Assembly: GCA_038501625.1 (NCBI GenBank)
Contig: JAZAYU010000034.1
Coordinates: 2,438,102 to 2,502,101 of the forward strand
Direction of reading: 5' to 3'
Source: Corbicula japonica
Lineage: Eukaryota; Mollusca; Bivalvia; Venerida; Cyrenidae
Length of the DNA stretch: 64,000 nt
The notes under the pieces were generated by a model. The model did no database searches, was not told the DNA's origin, and saw nothing but the letters and a program-made list of their open reading frames with translations. Positions 57,691-64,000 of this stretch are shown here, in pieces (the first letter of the stretch is position 1; each line of letters opens with the position of its first letter). The translations under genes and the position numbers were made by a program.

Positions 57691-60600
57691 CGTATCGTTG
57701 GTAATAACCTTTATCCGCACTGCGTATCGTTGATAAGTTACCTTTATCCGCACTGCGTACCTGTTAATAAGTTACTTTTTTTCCACACTGCGTTCCTGTT
57801 AATAAGTAACCTTTATCCGCACTGCGTACTTGTTAATACGTTACCTTTTTCCGCACTGCGTACCTGTTAAAAAGTTCCCTTTATCTGCAATGCGTACCAT
57901 TAATAAGTAACCTTTATCGGCACTGCGTACCGTTAATAAGTAACCTTTATCCGCACTGCGTACCGTTAATAAGTTACCTTTATCACACTGCGTACCGCTA
58001 ATAAGTGACCTTTATCCGAACTGTGAACCGTTAATAGTAACCTTTATCCTCACTGCGTACATGTACCGGTATTAAGTTACCATTATCCGCACTGCGTACT
58101 GTTAATAGTTCCTTTATCCGCACTGCGTACCTGTTAATAAGTTACCTTTATCTGCAGTGAGTACTTGTAAATAAGATACCTTCAACCGCACTGCGTACTG
58201 TTAAGAAGTTACCTTAATCCCCACTGAGTACCCGTTATTAAGTAAACATTATCCCCACTGCGTACCGCTTATAAGTTACCTTTGTCCGCACTGCCTAACT
58301 GTTAATAAGTTACCTGTATTTGCACTGCGTACCGTTTATAGTTTACCTTTATCGGCACTGCGTATCGTTAAAAAGTTACCTTTATCCGCACTGCGTACCG
58401 TTGATAAGTTACCTTTTACCCACACTGCGTACCGTTAATAAGTTACATTTATCCGCACTGCCTGTTAATATGTAACCTATATCCGCACCGCGTACGTGTT
58501 ATTAAGTTACCTTGATCCGCACTGCATACATATAAGTAAGTTACGTTTATCTGCACTGCGTACCGTTAATAATTTACCTTTATCCGCACTGTGTCGTTAA
58601 TTGTTTACCTTTATCCAAACTGCGTACCTGTTAATAAGTTACCTTTATCCGCACACTGCCTACCTGTTAATAATTTACCTTTATCTGCTCTGCGTACTGT
58701 CAAAAGTTTACCTTTATCCGCACTGCGTACCGTTAATAAGTTACCTTTATCCCCACTGCGTACCGTTAATAAGTTACCTTTATCCGCACTGCCTAACTGT
58801 TAATAAGTTACCTTTATCCGCACTGCATACAGTTTATAGTTTACCTGTATCCGCACTGCTTACTTGTTAATAATTAACCTCTTATCTGCACTGCGGACCG
58901 TTTAGAGTTTACCTTTATCCGCACTGCGTACCGTTATTAAGTTACCTTTATCCACACTGCGTATCTGTTAATAAGTTACCTTTATCCGCACTGCTTACCT
59001 GTTAATAGTTTATCTTTATCTGCACTGCGTACCGTTTATAGTTTACCTTTATCGGCACTGCGTACCATTAATAAGTTACCTTTATTCGCACTGCTTACCT
59101 TTAACCGCACTGCTTACCTGTCAATAAGTTACCTTTATCCGCACTGCGTACCAGTTAATAAGTTACCTTTATCCGCACTGCTTACCTGTTAATAGTTTAT
59201 CTTTATCTGCACTGCGTACCGTTAATAGTTTACCTTTATCGGCACTGCGTACCGTTAATAAGTTACCTTTATTCGCACTGCTTACCTTTAACCGCACTGC
59301 TTACCTGTCAATAAGTAACCTTTATCCGCACTGCGTACAAGTTAATAAGTAACCTTTATCCGCACTGCTTAGATGTTAAAAGTTTATCTTTATCTGCACT
59401 GCGTACCGTTTATAGTTTACCTTTATCGGCACTGCGTACCTTTAATAAGTTACCTTTATCCGCACTGCGTACCTGTTTATAAGTTACCTTTTTCTGCACT
59501 GCGTACCGTTGATAAGTTAACTTTATCCACACTGCGCACCTTTGATAAGTTATCTTTATCCGCACTGCCTACCTGTTAATAAGTTACCTTTATCTGCACA
59601 TAGTTTATAGTTAACCTTTATCGGCACTACGTACCGTTAATAAGTTACCTTTATCCGCACTGCGTACCTGTAATAAGTTACCTTAATCCGCACCGAGTAC
59701 CGTTGATAAGTTACCTTTATCTGCACTGTCTAACTGTTAATAAGTTACCTTTATTTGCACTGCGTACCGTTTATAAGTTATCTTTATTCGCATAGCGTGC
59801 CTGTTAAGAAGTTTCCTTTATCCGCACTGCGTACCGTTTACAAGTTACCTTTATCAGAACTGCTTACCGTTTACAAGTTACCTTTATCAGCACTGCGTAC
59901 CGTTTACAAGTTACCTTTATCAGCACTGCGTACCATTAACATGTTACCTTCATCAGCACTTCGTACCGTTAACAAGTTACCTTAATCAGTATTGCGTACC
60001 GTTTACAAGTTACCTTTATCAGCACTGCGACCGTTAATAGTTTACCTTTATCCGCTCTGCGTACCGGTTAATAAGTTACCTTTATCCGCACTGCAAACCT
60101 GTTAATAGTTTATCTTTATCTGCACTGCGTACCGTTTAAAGTTTACCTTTATCGGCACTGCGTACCGTTAATAAGTTACCTTTATCTGCACTGCGTACCT
60201 GTTTATAAGTTATCTTTTTCTGCACTGCATACCGTTGATAAGTTACCTTTATCCACACTGCGCACCTTTGATAAGTTATTTCTCCGCACTGCCTACCTGT
60301 TAATAAGTTACCTTTATCTGCACATAGTTTATAGTTTACCTTTATCGGCACTACGTACCGTTAATAAGTTACCTTTATCCGCACTGCGTACTTGTTAGTA
60401 AGTTACCTTTATCCGCACTGCTTACCGTTGATAAGTTACCTTTATCTGCACTGCCTAACTGTTAATAAGTTACCTTTATTTGCACGTTAATAAGTTATCT
60501 TTATTCGCACAGCGTGCCTGTTAATAAGTTTCCTTTATCCGCACTGCGTACCGTTTACAAGTTACCTTTATCAGAACTGCGTACCGTTTACAAGTTACCT

Positions 60601-61063
60601 TTATCAGCACTGCGTACCATTAACATGTTACCTTTATCAGCACTTCGTACCGTTAACAAGTTACCTTTATCAGCACTGCGTACCGTTTACAAGTTACCTT
60701 TATCAGCACTGCGACCGTAAATAGTTAACCTTTATCCGCTCTGCTTACCGGTTAATAAGTTACCTTTATCCGCACTGCATACCGTTAATAAGTTACCTGA
60801 TCCGCACTGCATACCTGTTAATAAGATACCTTTATCTGCACTGCGTACCGTTAATAGTTTACCTTTATCCGCACTGCTTACCTGCCAACAAGTTACCTTT
60901 ATCCGCACTGCGTACTTGTTAATAGGTTTTCTTTATCCGCACTGCGTACCGTTGATAAGTTACCTTTATTCACACCACGTACCTTTGATAAGTAACCTTT
61001 ATTTACACTGCGAACCGTTGTAAAGTTACCTTTATTCAGACTGTGTACCGTTGATTAGTTCTG
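57690..61063 (+). repeat. 33-bp satellite array, about 100 units, with higher-order structure
   Basis: The unit is CGTTAATAAGTTACCTTTAT, CCGCACTGCGTAC; variants carry CTGTTAAT (34 bp), TTTACAAG or TCAGCACTG. Divergence between units is moderate. The block at about 59389-60055 recurs at about 60114-60740 with an offset of about 725 bases. Because 33 is divisible by 3, the array is open over long stretches and yields spurious 11-residue-repeat ORFs. Confidence 0.97.
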
Positions 61064-61477
61064 CCTGAAGACGCAAATCCCTGCCGATGCTTCCGATGCA
61101 AATTGTGTTACTGTGCAAGATGAAACACTAAAAACTTCGCTTGATTTCCTACAAAAGTGTCATGTTAAAAAAAAATTCAGAAAGCATGCAACTTATGAAT
61201 GGCAACCTAAGGATATAATTCCGGCCACCTTGCTTCATGAAATATAGTCTGATTCGTACTATTTTTTCCTAGTACGCCAACTGTGTGGCTTTAGACCACC
61301 AAGCAGTATACTTTGGTTCGAGCCCCTTTTTGGGGAAAAACTGTTATTCGTGACCAAAGACTGAATGCTGTAAGTTCAGGCCTTTTATTCGCTTCATCTC
61401 TTTGATCACTTACTTCTTCTTACTCTCAATTACGTCGGAAAAAAGCAAACGAAACGTGCACGCATTAATATTGCGAG
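61064..61477. other. Spacer with a tRNA-like B-box
   Basis: At about 61263-61335 there is TGTGTGGCTTTAGACC...GGTTCGAGCCCC, a B-box-like motif, but no matching A-box or stems, so it is not called as a tRNA. Otherwise no gene. Confidence 0.35.
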
Positions 61478-61712
61478 TTGATGGGTGGGTTGGAGTTATT
61501 GCACCAAGACAACTTGTTCTTGTTTGTTTGAGAACCTGTTTGGGCAAGTACGAGATCACTGCACCCAAGAACCTGGTTTAGACCGCCAGCGGCAAGTTGT
61601 TTGCCTTTGTTAAACCCAGTCATGCTCGCTACTACTTTTTGACTGGGGAGGCTTTGTTTTCTCAGCGAGGCGTTTACTCATAAATTATGCATATTTCACT
61701 GTTTTTCTAATA
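61478..61712 (+). mobile_element. R1 copy
   Basis: Contains GGTGGGTTGGAGTTATTGCA, GAACCTGTTTGGGCAAGTAC, AACCTGGTTTAGACCGCCAG and a 3' end of ATTATGCATATTTCAC. It lies just beyond the 33-bp satellite. Confidence 0.6.
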
Positions 61713-62323
61713 AATATTAGACAGTTTTCATAAGCAACTAATCTAAACTAGGCATACCAATCTTATCTAATCATATTAAACCCTCGTTGACTCGATGTTT
61801 TTCACCAAACCTCCGCCACGAAGTCTTATACATCACAACGATCTTTAGAACATCTCAATCAGGTATTCGCCAACTCAATCACGAGATTCATCGACCTCCT
61901 GCCATCTCTACCACAATTTTCAGCAAGTTCCATTACCGATTTTGTGCCCATCCAACCGCAATCTTTACCAATACTTAGATTACATATAAATTATTTATAC
62001 ATGTTATTACAACAATAATAACGACCTACTGTTTTTCCGTTTATAAAATTTTTGTTCACCTCACCTCCGCCACAGAATCTTTTCCAACTCCACCAACGAT
62101 CTTCACCAAACTTCCGTCAATAAAGTTCCGCAAACACCACTACAATCTTCATCTTAATATACTAATATAATAAAATATAATTAAATGATTTACAAGTTAA
62201 AAGCACACTTATTTCCTAGTATTTTGCATCTTATTAATACTTCCGTCATCAATAATTGACACGTCAAAATAGTCGTATTGATCCGACAACTACTTGAGCA
62301 AGCTTTACAGCATCATATCGTTA
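61713..62323. other. Spacer, no gene seen
   Basis: Contains two loosely similar pyrimidine-rich stretches (TTCACCAAACCTCCGCCACG at about 61800 and TCACCTCACCTCCGCCACAG at about 62055). No gene supported. Confidence 0.35.
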
Positions 62324-62325
62324 TA

Positions 62326-63153
62326 CACTGAAACCCCTTTAAACCGGACGAGGTCGGGACCGAACAAAATTTCCGGTTTAAAGGGGTTTCCGGACTAAAG
62401 GGGTTTTGACAACTGGACAAGATTCCAACCTTTTTTCAAATGTGGACATTTGGATCTATATTTTATACAGAATTGCAATGATCAGTAATAATAAATAATT
62501 GCCTCTTAAGCTTTTAACTAACAAAAGTTAAATACATTATTTCATTACAAAAAATGATCAGCCCACTTTTACCCTAAGATAAATTTAAAAATTAGAAATA
62601 ATAACAAACCAATTCATATGTTATTTTTACACAACTGATTTATATTATTATAGTGTTGAAGGATAACCCCTTGGAACAAATACACTAGCCCAATGCCAAA
62701 TATCACACATGTCATAATTTAAACAAAAAGTTATGAAAACACATTCAATAAACCTCATTTTGTTGTCATAGCAATTATGACCAATCATGACATGCCTTAG
62801 CCATACACAAATTCATACAGGTGTGAATTAATCAACTTTCTGTGACAACAATATTGATCAACTTCATTTACTGTGTATTTTTAAATGAAATTCAAATTTT
62901 ACATTTTTTAATGGACCGTACATTTCAATGTTAACATTAAAAATGTATTAAGACTTTAATGTTGTCCGTTTTAAAGGGGTGTTTTATAATGGACAAATCC
63001 AATTTGGGCCACAATTCTTGTCTGGTTTCCTGAATAAAGGGGTTTCCTGATTAAAGGGGTGATTTATATAGTAAAAAGTTTGGGACTGGACAATTTGTCC
63101 AGTTTAAAGGGGTTTCCGGATTAAAGGGGTTCCGGTTTAAAGGGGTTTCAGTG
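62326..63153. mobile_element. 828-bp TA-flanked MITE with AAAGGGGT motif clusters (Tc1/mariner-type, inferred)
   Basis: Ends CACTGAAACCCCTTTAAACC and GGTTTAAAGGGGTTTCAGTG, with TA immediately outside both (62324-62325 and 63154-63155). AAAGGGGT or its complement recurs many times near the ends. The interior is AT-rich with no transposase ORF. The TA duplication is typical of the IS630/Tc1/mariner superfamily. Confidence 0.85.
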
Positions 63154-63324
63154 TACAACCAAATTTTTCGACATTTTAAAATTTCATTCCATTTAATATT
63201 CTCCATCACTACATGTATTTTAAGAAATCTTTATTGCTAACCTCATCAAGTTTAATAAAACTTATCGGAGTCTTGGTATTTGACCGCATATTAACTATTT
63301 AAAATATAATTATGCTTTACGTTC

Positions 63325-63475
63325 CGAGGCGGTAACCCTTCTTGTTTTCACCTTTTTCATTGTTTTTGACGTCTATTTTGAAACTGATTATTGTTTTCCT
63401 CCACTTTTTGGCTGTGTGGGGAGGCTGTGTCTACTGGATGTGGCCATTCCCGATATTCATATTTCACTTTTTAAC
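63325..63475 (+). mobile_element. R1 fragment (3' half)
   Basis: GAGGCGGTAACCC through GTGTGGGGAGGCTGTG to GATATTCATATTTCAC; 5'-truncated member of R1. Confidence 0.6.
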
Positions 63476-63589
63476 AGAATACAGCATTTAACTATTACGC
63501 TCAGTCGAAGTAGTTACTGCAGCCGTAATCGCTTTATATTGTTTAAGCACTCTGATTGATGCCTTAATTACTTACTGTTACATCCCATT

Positions 63590-64000
63590 ACTATGATTAA
63601 TAAAAAGCTCGGAGTTAGAGTCACTGCAGCTGGTACCAAAGAAGCTGTTTTCATCTCTTAGATCTGTGGTCGATATCATGACATTTGACCCTGTTTGATG
63701 CATATTAACTGCTCACTGCAAAATATTCTAGTCACTAAAGTAATGAACTGAACTTTTTGGGAGTAAAACAGATTACACCAGTCAGGTATGTTCTTCTCGA
63801 TGCCTTAACTGCTCTTTGTAATAAAAAAACATTCTAGTTTAGTTTAGCAATCTAGTTTTTGACATCTCTCGAAACTGAGGTCGATATCTTAACTGCTTTT
63901 TCTACAAAATAAATTGTAGTTAGTTTATTGTTGGAATCTTTACAGCTGGTACCAAGCTCGCTGTTGACATCCCACAGAACTGAGGTCGACATCTTAACTG
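63590..64000 (+). repeat. Degenerate tandem repeat running off the right edge
   Basis: GAGGTCGATATCTTAACTGC and variants recur near 63668, 63796, 63877 and 63980, with CTGGTACCAA and ATTCTAGT segments between, at spacings of about 80-130 bases. Confidence 0.55.

Noticed and set aside
57690..61063. CRISPR-like array or repetitive secreted protein
   Set aside because: Units are contiguous 33-bp repeats without unique spacers, in a eukaryotic context. The open frames follow from a unit length divisible by three.
61263..61335. tRNA-like sequence with GGTTCGAGCCCC
   Set aside because: Only the B-box is convincing; no A-box and no acceptor or anticodon stem pairing could be drawn.

Overview
The window is AT-rich nuclear DNA of an animal. 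Genes are split into short exons (about 70-710 bp) with GT-AG introns of hundreds to thousands of bases, and the sequence is packed with interspersed repeats and minisatellites. Several repeats (the 'GACCTAGTGACCTAG' type at 50.2 kb and the 'gggaaataattctg' type at 13.2 kb) are ones I associate with bivalve molluscs. A bivalve, possibly a heterodont clam, is therefore my best guess, but this is inference.

Three protein-coding genes could be assembled exon by exon, with matching splice phases. (1) Minus strand, 939-8590: the first 11 coding exons (446 codons) of EXOC2/Sec5, an exocyst subunit. It starts at 8590 and runs off the left edge. (2) Minus strand, 11528-18174: a six-exon gene for a 491-residue protein that I cannot name. 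It has an N-terminal HHCC (integrase-zinc-finger/NOL4-like) module, a long Asn/Gln/Ser-rich middle, two closely spaced SUMO-interacting motifs and a C-terminal helical segment. (3) Plus strand, 23845-46110: a complete 11-exon, 669-residue SLC6 (sodium/neutral amino acid symporter, B0AT-like) gene. It carries Asp at a position that is Asn in nearly all chloride-dependent members. A decayed copy of its exon 8 lies downstream at 48223-48425.

The remainder is dominated by repeats. Family 'R1' (about 0.55 kb, truncated at the 5' end, common 3' end GATATGCATATTTCAC) has at least 15 copies, one flanked by a 31-bp direct repeat. Family 'R2' (about 0.63 kb, one end reading GGCTTTCAAAGTTCCC) has about 13 copies. 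Family 'P1' is a palindrome of about 100-150 bp carrying CCAAT boxes, with 10 copies. There are several other foldback/MITE-like elements, including an 828-bp TA-flanked element at 62.3-63.2 kb. Minisatellites are present with 51-bp, 45-bp, 23-bp, 30-bp and 33-bp units. The 33-bp array covers about 3.4 kb at 57.7-61.1 kb and contains a higher-order repeat of about 725 bp.

Layout: EXOC2 5' half (1-8.6 kb); repeat-rich spacer (8.6-11.5); SUMO-motif gene (11.5-18.2); spacer with R2, P1 and R1 (18.2-23.8); SLC6 gene (23.8-46.1), whose introns hold most of the R1/R2/P1 copies; gene-poor repeat territory (46.1-64.0). The three genes show no obvious joint pathway. EXOC2 and the SUMO-motif gene are in tandem on the minus strand, and the SLC6 gene is divergent from them.
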